This document shows, piece after piece, positions 8,701 through 18,666 of a DNA stretch of 64,000 nucleotides. The notes under the pieces were generated by a model. The model had not been told where the DNA came from. It worked only from the letters and a program-made list of their open reading frames with translations, and did no database searches. Numbering within the stretch: the first letter of the stretch is position 1; each line of letters begins with the position of its first letter. Source of the DNA: Pseudomonas furukawaii (GTDB lineage: Bacteria > Pseudomonadota > Gammaproteobacteria > Pseudomonadales > Pseudomonadaceae); contig NZ_AP014862.1 of the NCBI RefSeq assembly GCF_002355475.1, positions 5,456,001 through 5,520,000 of the forward strand, written 5' to 3'. The position numbers were made by a program, and so were the translations under genes.

Positions 8701-8967
8701 TCAGTCCTCGATCTCCTGCTTCACCACCTGGCCGTCCACCGGGTTGAAGTAGATCTCGACCTTGCGCTTGTCCTTGTCCCAGCCGTAGATCTCGTAGCAG
8801 TTGCCTTCGGTGACCTTGAATTTCTTGATGTCGTAGCCCTGGGCCTTGAGGTCCTCCTGGAACTTGCCCTGGTCCTGCCAGGTGGCCTTGTCGGCGGTGG
8901 TGCATTCGGTCTTGGCGAAGGTCAGGGGGCTGACGGCGATCAGGGAGAGGAGCAGGAGCTTGCGCAT
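8701..8967 (-). CDS. PepSY-domain periplasmic protein
   Basis: This 88-residue protein has a Sec signal (MRKLLLLSLIAVSPLTFAKT, cleaved after FA-K or nearby) and a single PepSY-like domain containing GYDIKKFKVTEGNCYEIYGW and VEIYFNPVDGQVVK. Two cysteines could form a disulfide. The open frame continues upstream, but the signal peptide fixes the start at 8967. It is the first gene of a two-gene operon with the cytochrome b downstream. Its function is not known, and such proteins are proposed to bind or inhibit periplasmic partners. Confidence 0.85.
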   Translation of the reverse strand: MRKLLLLSLIAVSPLTFAKTECTTADKATWQDQGKFQEDLKAQGYDIKKFKVTEGNCYEIYGWDKDKRKVEIYFNPVDGQVVKQEIED

Positions 8968-9129
8968 ATCGATGACCTCGGTTCGTGCAGGTAGTTGGCA
9001 AACGGCAATGGCAAGGCGTCTCATTCACCGCCGTGAGAAAGGAGATTAGGTGATCACCGCCGGGCTGCAATCCAACCGCCGGACGGTAACGGAAATCTTC
9101 GACAGCGATACGACCGGGTTCTGCTCAGG

Positions 9130-9149
9130 CAGCCTGTAACAGGCTGTTT
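9130..9149. terminator. Hairpin between lysR and the PepSY gene
   Basis: CAGCCTG (9130-9136) pairs with CAGGCTG (9140-9146) over a TAA loop, followed on the plus strand by TTT. It lies 21 bases beyond the lysR stop and could end lysR transcription or insulate the PepSY promoter. The U tract is weak. Confidence 0.35.
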
Positions 9150-9170
9150 CAGCCCCTCAAGGGCGCGGGC

Positions 9171-10085
9171 TCAGGACCAGGGAGCCGCCGCCAGCAAGGC
9201 GCTGCAACGCGCCTGGACGAACGCCTGCAGCAGCCGAACCGGCTTGCTCAACTGGGCACGGTGGGCGCAGATCAGGTTCAGCGGGGTGGCCTCGCCCCGG
9301 TAGCGGGACAGCGCCAGTTGCAGACGGCCGGCGCGCACGTCGCCGGCCACGTCCAGCCAGGACTTGTAGGTGAGGCCCTGCCCCGCCACCGCCCAGCGCC
9401 GCACCACGTCGGCATCGTCGCTGGCCCGGTCGCCACCCACAGTCACCACCTGCTCGCGCCGGCCTTCACTGAAGCTCCAGCGGTCGTGGACGCGGCCACC
9501 GAGCTGGTAGAGCAGGCAGTTGTGCCCGGCCAGGTCCTCGGGGGTGTCGGGACGACCCCGGCGGGCGAAGTAGTCCGGCGCGGCGCAGAGTACCCGGCGA
9601 TTGTCCGGCGCCAGGGGCAGCGCCACCAGGCTCGAGTCCTCCGGCTCCCCGTAGCGGATGGCGATGTCCACGGACTGGCGGAACAGGTCGGCCACCCGGT
9701 CGCTCAGGTGCAGGCGCAAGGCGAGGCGCGGGTGCTCCTGCTGGAACGCGTCCAGCCAGGGCAGCAGCACGTTGCGGCCAAAATCCGAAGGCGCCGAAAG
9801 CTGCAGCACCCCGGCGATGTCCTCACGTCCGCCGAGCAACTGGCGCTGGCCTTCGGCGAGGCTGTCCAGGGCATTGCGGGCGTGGACCAGGAACTGCTCG
9901 CCCTCGGGTGTCAGCCGCAGGCTGCGGGTGGAGCGCACGAACAACCGGGCCTCCAGTTGCCGCTCCAGGCGCTTGAGGGCGGCGCTGGCCACGGCGGGGG
10001 AGACGTCCAGCTTGCGCGCGGCCGCCGAGAGGCTGCCGTGGTCGGCGGTGTTGACGAACAGGGCGAGGTCGTCGAGGCGCAGCAT
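9171..10085 (-). CDS. LysR-family transcriptional regulator
   Basis: This 304-residue protein has an N-terminal winged helix (LDDLALFVNTADHGSLSAAA then LDVSPAVASAALKRLERQLE) and a C-terminal periplasmic-binding-like sensor domain. The start at 10085 gives the usual MLRLDDL N-terminus, and the extension to 10196 in the same frame runs into the shared promoter. It is transcribed divergently from the MDR dehydrogenase at 10186, with 100 bases between the starts, which is the classic arrangement for a LysR regulator of its neighbour. The inducer is unknown. Confidence 0.92.
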   Translation of the reverse strand: MLRLDDLALFVNTADHGSLSAAARKLDVSPAVASAALKRLERQLEARLFVRSTRSLRLTPEGEQFLVHARNALDSLAEGQRQLLGGREDIAGVLQLSAPSDFGRNVLLPWLDAFQQEHPRLALRLHLSDRVADLFRQSVDIAIRYGEPEDSSLVALPLAPDNRRVLCAAPDYFARRGRPDTPEDLAGHNCLLYQLGGRVHDRWSFSEGRREQVVTVGGDRASDDADVVRRWAVAGQGLTYKSWLDVAGDVRAGRLQLALSRYRGEATPLNLICAHRAQLSKPVRLLQAFVQARCSALLAAAPWS

Positions 10086-10185
10086 TTTCAACGCTCCTTT
10101 GAAAGACTGTCGTTTTCTAGCCGATTTTTCTCGCCTGCGAAATAACCCAAGATGCGCCTCATCACGTCCCCGACCGGAGCCCCCG

Positions 10186-11202
10186 ATGAAAGCCATCGCC
10201 TATTTCCAGAACCTCCCCATCGACCACCCTGAATCCCTTCAGGACATCGTCCTGCCGGAGCCCCAGCCGGGTCCCCGCGACCTGCTGGTGGAGGTCCGCG
10301 CCATCTCGGTCAACCCCGTGGACACCAAGGTGCGCCGCAACGCCGCCCCGGAAGCGGGCCAGCCCAGGGTGCTGGGCTGGGACGTGGCGGGCGTGGTGAA
10401 GGCGGTGGGCAGCGAGGTCACCCTGTTCCGGCCCGGTGACCGGGTGTTCTATGCCGGCGACCTGACCCGTCCCGGCGGCAACGCCGAGTTCCATCGGGTG
10501 GACGAGCGCATCGTCGGCCCCATGCCCCGGTCCCTGGACTTCGCCCAGGCCGCCGCCCTGCCGCTGACCTCCATCACCGCCTGGGAGCTGCTGTTCGACC
10601 GGCTGCAGATCGCCCAGGGCGACGCCAGCCTGGGCCAGAGCCTGCTGGTGGTGGGTGCCGCCGGTGGCGTGGGCTCGATCCTGGTGCAACTGGCCCGGCA
10701 GCTCACCGGCCTGACCGTGATCGGCACCGCCTCCCGTCCCGAAACCCAGGCCTGGGTCCGCGAGCTGGGCGCCCACCAGGTGCTCGACCACCGCCAGCCG
10801 CTGGCCGAGGAACTGCGGCGCGCTGGGCTGTCCAGCGTCACCCACGTGGCCAGCCTGACCCAGACCGACCAGCACCTGGACCAGTTGGTGGAAGCCCTGG
10901 CGCCCCAGGGCCGCCTGGGCCTGATCGACGACCCGGCGTCCCTCGACGTGACCCGGCTCAAGCGCAAGAGCCTGTCCCTGCACTGGGAGTTCATGTACAC
11001 CCGCTCGATGTTCCAGACCCCGGACATCCTCGAACAGCACCGCCTGCTGGCGCGGGTCGCCCAACTGATCGACGCCGGCGTGCTGAAGACCACCGTCGGC
11101 GAGCACTTCGGCACCATCAACGCGGCCAATCTGCGCCGTGCCCACGCCTTGCTGGAAAGCGGCAAGGCCAAGGGCAAGATCGTCCTCGAAGGCTTCGCCT
11201 GA
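10186..11202 (+). CDS. Zinc-type alcohol dehydrogenase family oxidoreductase (quinone oxidoreductase-like)
   Basis: This 338-residue medium-chain dehydrogenase/reductase has a GroES-like N-terminus (VRAISVNPVDTKVRRN, LGWDVAGVVKAVGSEV) and a Rossmann nucleotide site LLVVGAAGGVGSILVQLARQ. The catalytic zinc ligands of true alcohol dehydrogenases are not evident, which suggests a zeta-crystallin-like NADPH quinone or enone reductase of the 'zinc-binding alcohol dehydrogenase family protein' type. The ATG at 10186 begins MKAIAYFQ, the usual start of this subfamily. It is divergent from lysR, its likely regulator. Confidence 0.9.
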   Translation: MKAIAYFQNLPIDHPESLQDIVLPEPQPGPRDLLVEVRAISVNPVDTKVRRNAAPEAGQPRVLGWDVAGVVKAVGSEVTLFRPGDRVFYAGDLTRPGGNAEFHRVDERIVGPMPRSLDFAQAAALPLTSITAWELLFDRLQIAQGDASLGQSLLVVGAAGGVGSILVQLARQLTGLTVIGTASRPETQAWVRELGAHQVLDHRQPLAEELRRAGLSSVTHVASLTQTDQHLDQLVEALAPQGRLGLIDDPASLDVTRLKRKSLSLHWEFMYTRSMFQTPDILEQHRLLARVAQLIDAGVLKTTVGEHFGTINAANLRRAHALLESGKAKGKIVLEGFA

Positions 11203-11385
11203 GTCGGTGTCCGGAACCCTGCCCGGAGCCTGCCGACGGCCCCGGGCAAGGCTTGCGAACTGCGCGGAAAAAGGGCTGCGGACGAATGGCAAAAACCGTT
11301 AGTCGGCTGTTTGATCCAGGTCATTTTCCGGCAACCGGCCAGGTCTACACTCAGATTCCCGCCACACTTTTGGGAGATGACTGAG

Positions 11386-11565
11386 GTGAAGATTCTCGTT
11401 CGTCAGACCACCACGCCACAGGGCTCAGGTTGGCAGGTATGCCTCGACCAGCACGCCGTGAGCTTCCGCAGTGAAGCCGAAGCCCGCCAGTTCGTCAGCG
11501 TCCTGGAGACACGCCTGAAGGCGCCCCACCCGCTGCCCGACACCGCGCGACGTATCGCCAGTTAG
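11386..11565 (+). CDS. Small conserved hypothetical protein
   Basis: This protein of about 59 residues begins with a GTG read as MKILVRQTTTPQGSGWQVCL. GGGAG at 11372-11376 is 9 bases before the GTG, whereas the in-frame ATG at 11377 directly abuts it, so the GTG is preferred. The middle (WQVCLDQHAVSFRSEAEARQ) resembles small DUF2188-like single-domain proteins. Its stop overlaps the stop of the convergent MFS gene. No function is proposed. Confidence 0.6.
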   Translation: MKILVRQTTTPQGSGWQVCLDQHAVSFRSEAEARQFVSVLETRLKAPHPLPDTARRIAS

Positions 11566-12770
11566 CCCAGGGGCGGCCGGCCATCGCGGTCGAGGCGCCA
11601 GGTCAGCAGCGCGCAGGCGACCGCACCGCAGCCGCACAGGCTGATGACCAGGGCGAGAGGCATGGCGCTGCCGTCGTGCAGCGCCCCCACCAGGAAGGCG
11701 GCGCCCGCCGCCACGCCGAATTGAAGACTCCCCATCAGCGCCGACGCGCTCCCGGCATGGCGCCCCTGCCCGGCCATGGCGCAGGCCGAGGCGTTGGGCA
11801 GGATGCTGCCGAGGCTGGCGATGCAGCCGAACAGCGGCAGCATCAGCGGCCAGAGGCTGTCGGGACGCGCCAGGGACACCCCCAGCAAGGCCGCCGCACA
11901 GGCCATGTAGAACCAGACCATGCGCCGCATCCAATAGGCCGGGCCGTGCCGACGGACCAGCAAGGCGTTCACCTGCGCCATCAGGATGAAGCCGGCGGCG
12001 TTGGCGCCGAACAGCCAGCCATAGTGCTCGGGCGGCACGCCGTAGAGCTGGATGAAGACGAAGGGCGAGCCGGCGATGTAGGCGAACATGCCGGCGATCG
12101 CCAGGCCGCCGGTCATGCCGTAGGCGAGGAACTGGCCATCGCCGAACAGCCGCCGGTACTGCCCCAGGGCACCGCGCAGGGGCGGACGCGCGCCCACCGT
12201 CGGCAGGGTTTCCGGCAGCCAGGTGCCGAGCCCCACCAGCACCAGGGCGCTGAACAGGGTCAGCGCCCAGAAGATGGATTGCCAGCCGAACAGGTCCAGC
12301 AGGAGTCCGCCGCCCAGGGGGGCCAGGATCGGCGCCAGCCCCATCACCAGCATCAATTGCGAAAAGGCCTTGGCCGAGGCGATGGGGTCACAGAGGTCGC
12401 GCACCACCGCCCGCGACACCACCATCCCGGCGCAGCCACCGAGGGCCTGGACGAAACGCGCACCGATCAGCCACTCGAGGCTGGGGGCGAGGGCGCAGCC
12501 CACCGAGGCCAGGGTGAAGACGGTCACGCCCAGCAGCAGCGGGGGACGCCGGCCGAAGCGGTCCGCCAGCGGGCCGTAGAGGAGCTGCCCCAGGGCCAGG
12601 CCGATGAAGTAGGACGCCAGCGTCAGCTGGACGTGCTCGACGTCGGTGGCGAAGCTCTCGGCCATGGCCGGGAAGCTGGGCAGGTAGAAGTCGATGGCCA
12701 TGGGGCCGAAGGCGCTGAGGGCACCGAGGAGCAGGAGGATGCGGAAGGTCATGGTGGTCGCTGGCGCCAT
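11562..12770 (-). CDS. Bcr/CflA-family multidrug efflux MFS transporter
   Basis: This 402-residue protein has 12 predicted helices and the DHA1 motif set: GPMAIDFYLPSFPAMAESF in helix 1, and motif A in the 2-3 loop as LLYGPLADRFGRRPPLLLG. These are typical of Bcr/CflA drug/H+ antiporters. A second in-frame ATG at 12752 (MTFRILLLLGALSAFGP) matches the usual family N-terminus equally well, and neither start has a well-spaced ribosome site. The substrate is unknown. The stop overlaps that of the small plus-strand gene. Confidence 0.9.
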   Translation of the reverse strand: MAPATTMTFRILLLLGALSAFGPMAIDFYLPSFPAMAESFATDVEHVQLTLASYFIGLALGQLLYGPLADRFGRRPPLLLGVTVFTLASVGCALAPSLEWLIGARFVQALGGCAGMVVSRAVVRDLCDPIASAKAFSQLMLVMGLAPILAPLGGGLLLDLFGWQSIFWALTLFSALVLVGLGTWLPETLPTVGARPPLRGALGQYRRLFGDGQFLAYGMTGGLAIAGMFAYIAGSPFVFIQLYGVPPEHYGWLFGANAAGFILMAQVNALLVRRHGPAYWMRRMVWFYMACAAALLGVSLARPDSLWPLMLPLFGCIASLGSILPNASACAMAGQGRHAGSASALMGSLQFGVAAGAAFLVGALHDGSAMPLALVISLCGCGAVACALLTWRLDRDGRPPLG

Positions 12771-12817
12771 CCCTAGCGAGGAAAGCGCCAGATGGTAACA
12801 GGCTATTTCCGACGCCG

Positions 12818-12837
12818 TGGGGGCGAGTTCGCCCCCA
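12818..12837. terminator. Hairpin after the RND operon
   Basis: TGGGGGCG (12818-12825) pairs with CGCCCCCA (12830-12837) over the loop AGTT, nine bases beyond the stop of the RND pump gene. The stem is strong but has no U tract on either strand. Confidence 0.4.
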
Positions 12838-12846
12838 ACGACGAAG

Positions 12847-15800
12847 CTAGCCCTCGTGCACCTGCTCCGCCTTGGGCGCTTTCCTGCGGTCCAGCCATTC
12901 CGAGGCCTTCTCCACCAGCATGAAGAACATGGGGATGAGGAAGGTCGCCAGCAGCGTCGCCGCGAGCATGCCGCCGATCACCCCGGTGCCGATGGAGTGG
13001 CGGCTCGCCGAGCCGGCGCCGGAGCTGATGGCCAGCGGCACGCAACCGAGAATGAAGGCCAGGGACGTCATGATGATGGGGCGGAAGCGCAGCTTGGCCG
13101 CCTCCAGCGCCGCCTGCGCCGGGCTCATGCCCTGTTCGCGGCAGAGCACGGCGAACTCGACGATGAGGATGGCGTTCTTCGCCCCCAGGCCGATCAGGGT
13201 CACCAGGCCCACCTGGAAGTAGACGTCGTTCTGGATGCCCCGCAGCCACACCGCGAGGATGGCGCCGAACACCGCGAAGGGCACTGCGGTGACCACCGCC
13301 AGGGGCAGGGTCCAGCGCTCGTACTGGGCGGCGAGGATGAGGAACACCATGATCAGGCCGAAGACGAAGGCAATGCTGCCGGAACCGTGGGTGGCCAGTT
13401 CCTGGTAGGCCGAGCCGATCCAGCCCAGGCTGTAGTCCTCGCCCAGCACCTCGTTGGCCACCTCCTGCATGGCCTCCAGGGCCTGGCCGGAGCTGTAGCC
13501 CGGCGCCGGCCCGCCCAGCACCTTGGCCGCCGGGTAGACGTTGAAGCGGGCATAGGAGTCCGGGCCGAGGATGCGCTCCACCCGCACCAGGGAGGACAGC
13601 GGCACCAGGTCGTTGGACGCCGAGCGCACGTACACCTGGTTGAGGTCATCCGGCTTGCGGCGGAATTCCGGCTCCGACTGCAGGCTCACCTGCCAGGTAC
13701 GCCCGTAGAGGGTGAAGTCGTTGACGTAGTAGCTGCCGAAGGTGGACTGCATGGCGGTGAACACATCGTTGATGGCCACCCCCAGGGCCCGCGCCTTGGT
13801 GCGGTCGAGGTCGATGTAGTACTGCGGGACGTTGGCGTTGAAGGTGGTGTTCACCCCCGCCAGCTCCGGCCGCTTCGACGCCGCCGCGACGAACTTCTGC
13901 ACCACCTGCTCCAGTTGCTGCACGGTCCCGCCGCTGCGGTCCTGGATGTAGGCCTCGAAACCGCCGGTGGTGCTCATACCGGTGATGGGCGGCGGGTTGA
14001 ACGAGAGCACGATGCCGTCCTTCTCCGCCGCGCCCATGCCCATGAAGGTGCGCGTCAGGTTGCGGGCGTCCAGCTCCGGCGTGGTGCGCTCGCTCCAGTC
14101 CTTGAGGGGCACGAAGGACACGCCGGCGTTGCTGCGGGTGCCGAAGGTGAGGATGTCGAAGCCGGCGAAGGTCACCACGTCCTGCACCGCCGGGTGCTTC
14201 ATCAGCTGCTGGTCGATGGTGCTGGTGAGCTGCTCGGTGCGGGTCAGCGAGGCCGCCGGCGGCAGGAAGTAGGCGTTGAGCACGTAGCCCTGGTCCTCAT
14301 CCGGCACCAGCGCCCCGGGCACCCGGCCGAACAGCACCACCATCAGGGCGATCATGCCGCCGAACAGCAGCAGGCCCAGCGTCGCGCGCTTGAGGAAGAA
14401 CTGCACCCCGGCGCCATAGCCCGCGGTCATGCGGTCGAAGAAGGTGTTGAACCAGCGGAAGGGCGCCGCCGGCTGGCCATGGCCGGGCTTGAGCATCAGG
14501 GCGCAGAGGGCCGGCGACAGGGTCAGGGCGACGATGCCGGAGATCACCACCGACACCGCGATGGTGATCGCGAACTGCTGGTACATCTGCCCGGCCAGCC
14601 CCCCCAGGAAACCCACCGGGATGAACACGGCGCAAAGCACCAGCACGATGGCGATGATGGGGCCGGTCACCTCCTCCATGGCCTCGATGGCGGCCTCGCG
14701 CGGGCCGATCTTCTTGGTCGCCATCACCCGCTCGACGTTCTCGATCACCACGATGGCGTCGTCCACCACGATGCCGATGGCCAGCACCATGCCGAACAGG
14801 GTCAGCAGGTTGATGGAAAAGCCGAGCAGGTACATGCCGGCGAAGGTGCCCACCAGGGACACCGGGATCGCCAGCACCGGAATCAGGGTGGCGCGCCAGT
14901 TCTGCAGGAAGATGAAGACCACCAGCACCACCAGCACCAGGGCTTCGAAGAAGGTGTGGATCACCTCCTCGATGGAGACCTCGACGAACTTGGTGGTGTC
15001 GTAGGGGATCTTGTAGGCGATGCCACTCGGGAAGCGCTTGGCCAGCCGCTCCATGGTGGCCTTCACCGCCTCGGCCGTATCCAGGGCGTTGGCGCCGGGC
15101 TGCAGGTAGATGCCGAACGCGGCGTTCTGCTGGCCGTTCAGGGAGGTCATCAGGGAATAGTCCTGGGCCCCCAGTTCCACCCGGGCGACGTCCTTGAGCA
15201 GCAGGCTGGCGCCGGTGGCGTCCGAGCGCAGGATGACGCTCTCGAACTCCTTGGGATCGGTGAAGCGGCCCTGGGTGGTCACCGTGTAGGTGAAGTCCTG
15301 GGGCTGGTTCAGGGGCTGCTGGCCGAAGCTGCCGGCGGCGAACTGGGAGTTCTGCTCGCGGATGGCGTTGACCACGTCGGAGGGGGTCAGGTCGTACTGC
15401 GCCAGCTTGTCCGGCCGCAGCCAGATGCGCATGGAGTAGTCCTTGGAGCCGAACTGGCTGGCGTCGCCGACACCGGGAATCCGCTTCAGCTCGTCGATCA
15501 CGTTGATCAGCGCGTAGTTGCTGATGAAGATCGGATCGCGGGAGTCGTCCGGGGAATAGAGGGTGACCACCTGGAGGATGTCGGAGGATTTCTTTTCCAC
15601 CTTCACACCCTGCCGGCGCACTTCCTCCGGCAGCTTGGCCAGGGCCGCCTGGACGCGGTTGTTGACGTCGATGGTGGCCTGGTCCGGGTCGCGGCCCACC
15701 TCGAAGTAGACGGTCAGGCTCATGGCGCCACTGCTGTCGGAGTTGGACAGCTGGTAGATCATCCCCTCGACGCCATTGATCTGCTGCTCCAGGGGCGCGG

Positions 15801-15987
15801 CCACGGTCTCGGCAATCACCTGGGAACTGGCGCCGGGATAGACGGCCGACACCGACACCTGGGGCGGCAGGATTTCCGGGTACTGGGCGATGGGCAGGGT
15901 GCGCATGGCGGCGAGCCCCGCCAGCACGATGACGATGGAGATGACCGCGGCGAACACCGGCCGGTCGATGAAGAAGCGCGAGATCAC
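12847..15987 (-). CDS. RND multidrug efflux inner-membrane pump (HAE1 family)
   Basis: This 1046-residue protein has the AcrB/MexB layout: helix 1 begins [20 protein letters not shown], and two large periplasmic domains are separated by six-helix bundles. The helix-4 proton relay appears as [18 protein letters not shown], with the paired Asp residues, and the helix-10 Lys region is also present. It is a proton-driven pump of the trimeric tripartite type. It follows the membrane-fusion gene by 16 bases. No outer-membrane channel gene is adjacent, so it probably borrows an OprM/TolC-type channel encoded elsewhere. The exact orthologue is not assigned. Confidence 0.95.
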   Translation of the reverse strand: MISRFFIDRPVFAAVISIVIVLAGLAAMRTLPIAQYPEILPPQVSVSAVYPGASSQVIAETVAAPLEQQINGVEGMIYQLSNSDSSGAMSLTVYFEVGRDPDQATIDVNNRVQAALAKLPEEVRRQGVKVEKKSSDILQVVTLYSPDDSRDPIFISNYALINVIDELKRIPGVGDASQFGSKDYSMRIWLRPDKLAQYDLTPSDVVNAIREQNSQFAAGSFGQQPLNQPQDFTYTVTTQGRFTDPKEFESVILRSDATGASLLLKDVARVELGAQDYSLMTSLNGQQNAAFGIYLQPGANALDTAEAVKATMERLAKRFPSGIAYKIPYDTTKFVEVSIEEVIHTFFEALVLVVLVVFIFLQNWRATLIPVLAIPVSLVGTFAGMYLLGFSINLLTLFGMVLAIGIVVDDAIVVIENVERVMATKKIGPREAAIEAMEEVTGPIIAIVLVLCAVFIPVGFLGGLAGQMYQQFAITIAVSVVISGIVALTLSPALCALMLKPGHGQPAAPFRWFNTFFDRMTAGYGAGVQFFLKRATLGLLLFGGMIALMVVLFGRVPGALVPDEDQGYVLNAYFLPPAASLTRTEQLTSTIDQQLMKHPAVQDVVTFAGFDILTFGTRSNAGVSFVPLKDWSERTTPELDARNLTRTFMGMGAAEKDGIVLSFNPPPITGMSTTGGFEAYIQDRSGGTVQQLEQVVQKFVAAASKRPELAGVNTTFNANVPQYYIDLDRTKARALGVAINDVFTAMQSTFGSYYVNDFTLYGRTWQVSLQSEPEFRRKPDDLNQVYVRSASNDLVPLSSLVRVERILGPDSYARFNVYPAAKVLGGPAPGYSSGQALEAMQEVANEVLGEDYSLGWIGSAYQELATHGSGSIAFVFGLIMVFLILAAQYERWTLPLAVVTAVPFAVFGAILAVWLRGIQNDVYFQVGLVTLIGLGAKNAILIVEFAVLCREQGMSPAQAALEAAKLRFRPIIMTSLAFILGCVPLAISSGAGSASRHSIGTGVIGGMLAATLLATFLIPMFFMLVEKASEWLDRRKAPKAEQVHEG

Positions 15988-16003
15988 GATGGTCGCTCCT
16001 TCT

Positions 16004-17179
16004 TCAGGACTGCTTGGCGGCTTGTTCGGCGGGGGCCTTGCTGGCCTCCACCGCCTTCACCGGAGAGTCCGGACGCACCTTGGGCAAGCCCTCGACTATC
16101 ACCCGATCCCCCTCGCCGACGCCGGATTCGATCACCCAGCGGCCATCGCGGGTATCCCCGGTCTTCACCTGGCGCACCCGCGCGATGCCGTCCTTGTCCA
16201 CCACGTAGACGAAGGTGCCGCGCGGTCCCTGGGCCAGGGCGCGCTCCGGCACGGTGATGGACTGGGGCCGGGTGAAGCCCTTCACCAGCACCCGTACGAA
16301 CATGCCGGGCAGGAGTTTCTGCTCCGGATTGGGGACCACGGCCCGTGCGCTCACGGTGCCGGTGCCGGTGTTGACGAAGCTGTCGGTGAAGTCGACGCGG
16401 CCGGAGAGCGGGTAGTTGCTGCCGTCGCCGAAACGCAGGTCGGCGCTCAGCAGGCCGTCCGGGGGCAGTTCGATGGTGCCGTTCTTCACCCCCTCCCGCA
16501 GGCGCTCGGCCTCGGTGTCCGGGTAGGCGAAGTTGACGTAGATAGGGTCCAGCTGGGTGAGCTGGGTCAGCAGGCTGCCGTTGGGATCGCCGGCCACGAC
16601 CAGGCTGCCCTCGGAACGGGTCTCCTTGCTGGTCATCCCGGAGATGGGCGCCTCCACCGTGGTGTAGTCGAGGTCGATCTGCCGTGCCTTCACCTCGGCC
16701 TGGGCGGCTTCCACGTTGGCCTTGCTCTGCTCGAAGTTGGAGATGGCGTTGTCCAGCTCGCTCTCGCTGGCGTAGCCCTTCTTCTGCAGCTCGCGCACCC
16801 GCTTGAGGTCGCGCTCGGTCTGGCGGTAGCGCGCCTGCTCCTGGGCCAGGGCCCCCTTGGCACGCGCCAGGGCCGCCTCGTAGGTACGCGGGTCGATGCG
16901 GAACAGCACCTGGCCCTGCTTCACCTTGCTGCCTTCCAGGTAGGTGCGCTGCTGGAGGATGCCGCTGACCTGGGCGCGCACCTCCACTTCGCGGTAACCG
17001 GCGGTCCGCCCGGCGTACTCGAGGATCAGGGGCAAGGGGGCGGGCTTGGCAGTCTCCACTATCACCTCAGGCGCAGGCGGCGCACCGGCCGGGGCATCGG
17101 CGGCGCCGGCGAGCCCAGGAAGGCTGGCGCCCGCGACAAAGAGTGCAAGGCTGAAAGGGAGGCTGCGAGCAAACGGCAT
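16004..17179 (-). CDS. RND efflux membrane-fusion (periplasmic adaptor) protein
   Basis: This 391-residue adaptor links the inner-membrane pump to an outer-membrane channel. An N-terminal Sec signal ([20 protein letters not shown]) is followed by lipoyl halves around [20 protein letters not shown] and [20 protein letters not shown], with a coiled-coil hairpin between them ([20 protein letters not shown]). There is no lipobox cysteine, unlike MexA and AcrA, so the adaptor may not be lipidated. The start at 17179 is fixed by GGAGA 7 bases upstream, and the longer frame to 17293 overlaps the operator. It is the first gene of the pump operon. Confidence 0.94.
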   Translation of the reverse strand: MPFARSLPFSLALFVAGASLPGLAGAADAPAGAPPAPEVIVETAKPAPLPLILEYAGRTAGYREVEVRAQVSGILQQRTYLEGSKVKQGQVLFRIDPRTYEAALARAKGALAQEQARYRQTERDLKRVRELQKKGYASESELDNAISNFEQSKANVEAAQAEVKARQIDLDYTTVEAPISGMTSKETRSEGSLVVAGDPNGSLLTQLTQLDPIYVNFAYPDTEAERLREGVKNGTIELPPDGLLSADLRFGDGSNYPLSGRVDFTDSFVNTGTGTVSARAVVPNPEQKLLPGMFVRVLVKGFTRPQSITVPERALAQGPRGTFVYVVDKDGIARVRQVKTGDTRDGRWVIESGVGEGDRVIVEGLPKVRPDSPVKAVEASKAPAEQAAKQS

Positions 17180-17229
17180 AGGGTGTCTCCATACGGCGCC
17201 GGACCGGCATGCGACGCATGCGGCTTCGA

Positions 17230-17251
17230 TTACATTCATAGGTGTTCGTAA
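17230..17251. promoter_or_regulatory. Probable TetR-type operator between repressor and pump operon
   Basis: The imperfect palindrome TTACATTCATAGGTGTTCGT plus AA has matching arms TTACnnnCA and TGnnnGTAA. It sits midway in the 147-base gap between the divergent adaptor and TetR starts. Size, symmetry and location fit an AcrR/TtgR-like operator controlling both directions. Confidence 0.55.
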
Positions 17252-17326
17252 ACGGTTGTACTCCTTGCAAAATCGGTACACTCCGTTCCCCAAACAAGAA
17301 GCCTAGACACTATTGGCCTGACCGCT

Positions 17327-17950
17327 ATGCGCAAGACGAAAGAAGAAGCCGAGAAAACCCGGGGGGCGATACTCGCCGCCGCCGAGCACCTGTTCCTGGA
17401 GAACGGCGTGGCCCATACCTCCCTGGAACAGATCGCCCGCGCCGCCGGCGTCACCCGGGGGGCGGTCTATTGGCATTTCCAGAACAAGGCCCACCTGTTC
17501 AACGACATGCTGTCCCAGGTCCGGCTGCCCCAGGAGCAGATGACCGAGCGCCTGTGCGGCTGCAACGGCCAGGACCCCATCCGCGCCCTGCGCGACCTGT
17601 GCGTGGAAGCCATCCTCAACCTGGCCCGGGACGAGCAGCGCAAACGGGTATTCAATATCCTCCTGCACCGCTGCGAGTTCACCGAGGAACTGCGGGAAGC
17701 CGAGGAGCGCCACTATGCCTTCGTCGACCAGTTCATCCGGCTGTGCGAAGCCCTGTTCGAGCGCCCGGCGTGCCGCGAACGGCTGCACGCCGGCATCAGC
17801 CCCTTGCAGGCCTCCCGGGCGGTGCATGCGCTGATCGTCGGGCTCTTCAGCGACTGGACGCGGGATGACCGGCTGTTCGACCCGCTGGTCGACACCGAGC
17901 CCATGGTGGACGCCCTGTTCCGGGGCATGGTGAAGGACTGGAGCCTGTAG
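17327..17950 (+). CDS. TetR/AcrR-family repressor of the adjacent efflux operon
   Basis: This 207-residue regulator has an N-terminal HTH (LFLENGVAHTSLEQIARAAG then VTRGAVYWHFQNKAHLF), the highly conserved TetR DNA-binding signature. The C-terminal half is helical and matches the TetR_C (AcrR/TtgR-like) ligand-binding type by length. It is divergent from the efflux operon, as for acrR and ttgR, so autoregulation and drug-induced derepression are inferred. The start at 17327 gives the usual MRKTKEEAEKTR N-terminus. A GC hairpin (17953-17979) without a U tract follows the stop. Confidence 0.93.
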   Translation: MRKTKEEAEKTRGAILAAAEHLFLENGVAHTSLEQIARAAGVTRGAVYWHFQNKAHLFNDMLSQVRLPQEQMTERLCGCNGQDPIRALRDLCVEAILNLARDEQRKRVFNILLHRCEFTEELREAEERHYAFVDQFIRLCEALFERPACRERLHAGISPLQASRAVHALIVGLFSDWTRDDRLFDPLVDTEPMVDALFRGMVKDWSL

Positions 17951-17986
17951 AGGGCCGGGGCGAAGGACGTGCTCCGGCCGGGTGCG

Positions 17987-18184
17987 TCAGGCCACCTCCG
18001 CCGCGTAACCCTCCTCGCGGATGGCCTCCAGCACCTGCCCATCGGCCAGCCGGCTGCTGACCCGCACCTCGCCGCTGGCCAGGTCCACCTGGACCTCGGC
18101 GGCCGGATCGAGGGCCTGCACGGCCTGGGTGACGGCGCGGACGCAATGGCCGCAGGACATGCCCTGAACCTTGAATACCTGCAT
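17987..18184 (-). CDS. copZ: Copper chaperone CopZ
   Basis: This 65-residue heavy-metal-associated domain protein has the metal site GMSCGHCVRAV (MxCxxC) near residues 8-15 and a ferredoxin-like fold pattern ending GYAAEVA. It carries Cu(I) in the cytoplasm, probably to CopA. The start at 18184 follows GAGGAG with good spacing, and the longer frame runs into the promoter. The promoter immediately upstream contains a CueR box, and copA and cueR lie 0.5-3 kb away in the opposite orientation, supporting the assignment. Confidence 0.92.
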   Translation of the reverse strand: MQVFKVQGMSCGHCVRAVTQAVQALDPAAEVQVDLASGEVRVSSRLADGQVLEAIREEGYAAEVA

Positions 18185-18218
18185 GGTGGATCTCCTCTCT
18201 GGTTGACGATCTGGCGAC

Positions 18219-18249
18219 AGTCTCGACCTTGCCACCAGGTCAAGGTCAA
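18219..18249 (-). promoter_or_regulatory. CueR-type promoter of copZ
   Basis: On the minus strand a -35 TTGACC (18249-18244) and a -10 GAGACT (18224-18219) are separated by 19 bases. The spacer overlaps a perfect inverted repeat, GACCTTG (18225-18231) and CAAGGTC (18241-18247). An over-long spacer containing an ACCTTGCC-like dyad is the hallmark of CueR/MerR-activated promoters. The dyad is symmetric, so a contribution to the plus-strand gene at 18293 is possible. Confidence 0.75.
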
Positions 18250-18292
18250 TGGCGTTCTACACTGAGCGGGTCGACCGCAGAGGACCTGCGCC

Positions 18293-18658
18293 ATGAAGCC
18301 CGTCAGCACCGCTCTCCTCGCCCTGCTCGCCGCCCCCTGCCAGGCCCAGTCGCCCATCGACTACGGCGTCCTGGTGATCTCCCGGGAACGGGTGGAGTTG
18401 GCCACCGCCTGCGACGTGGGCGTCTATCTGGAGGACCAGCTGGCCGCCCGCCTGGTACAGGGGCAGATCGTCTCCTTCAACCTGCCGCCCGGCCCCCTGA
18501 GCATCCGCCTCGGCCTGCTGGGCCCCGGCCGCTGCAAACCGGGCATCGAGCAACTGCGCCAGCAGAGCGTCACCCTGGAGGCCGGCGAGGTGCGCAAATA
18601 CCGCCTGGCACAGGGCACCGAGGGGCTCTATCTGGTGCCGACCACTGCGGTTCAATGA
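18293..18658 (+). CDS. Hypothetical secreted protein in the copper cluster
   Basis: This 121-residue protein has a short Sec-like signal ([20 protein letters not shown], probable cleavage after AQA or QA) and a beta-rich body with two cysteines ([10 protein letters not shown] and [10 protein letters not shown]). Several Pseudomonas secreted proteins have a similar '[11 protein letters not shown]...[11 protein letters not shown]' pattern, which suggests a small carboxypeptidase-regulatory-like or transthyretin-like beta domain. No metal-binding motif is seen. It lies between the two CueR-type promoters, so co-regulation by copper is possible but not shown. Confidence 0.7.
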   Translation: MKPVSTALLALLAAPCQAQSPIDYGVLVISRERVELATACDVGVYLEDQLAARLVQGQIVSFNLPPGPLSIRLGLLGPGRCKPGIEQLRQQSVTLEAGEVRKYRLAQGTEGLYLVPTTAVQ

Positions 18659-18666
18659 ACGGGCAC

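Noticed and set aside
12817-16257. 1146-codon plus-strand frame across the RND pump gene
   Set aside because: It is a codon-bias shadow. The minus strand carries the complete RND pump with all expected motifs.
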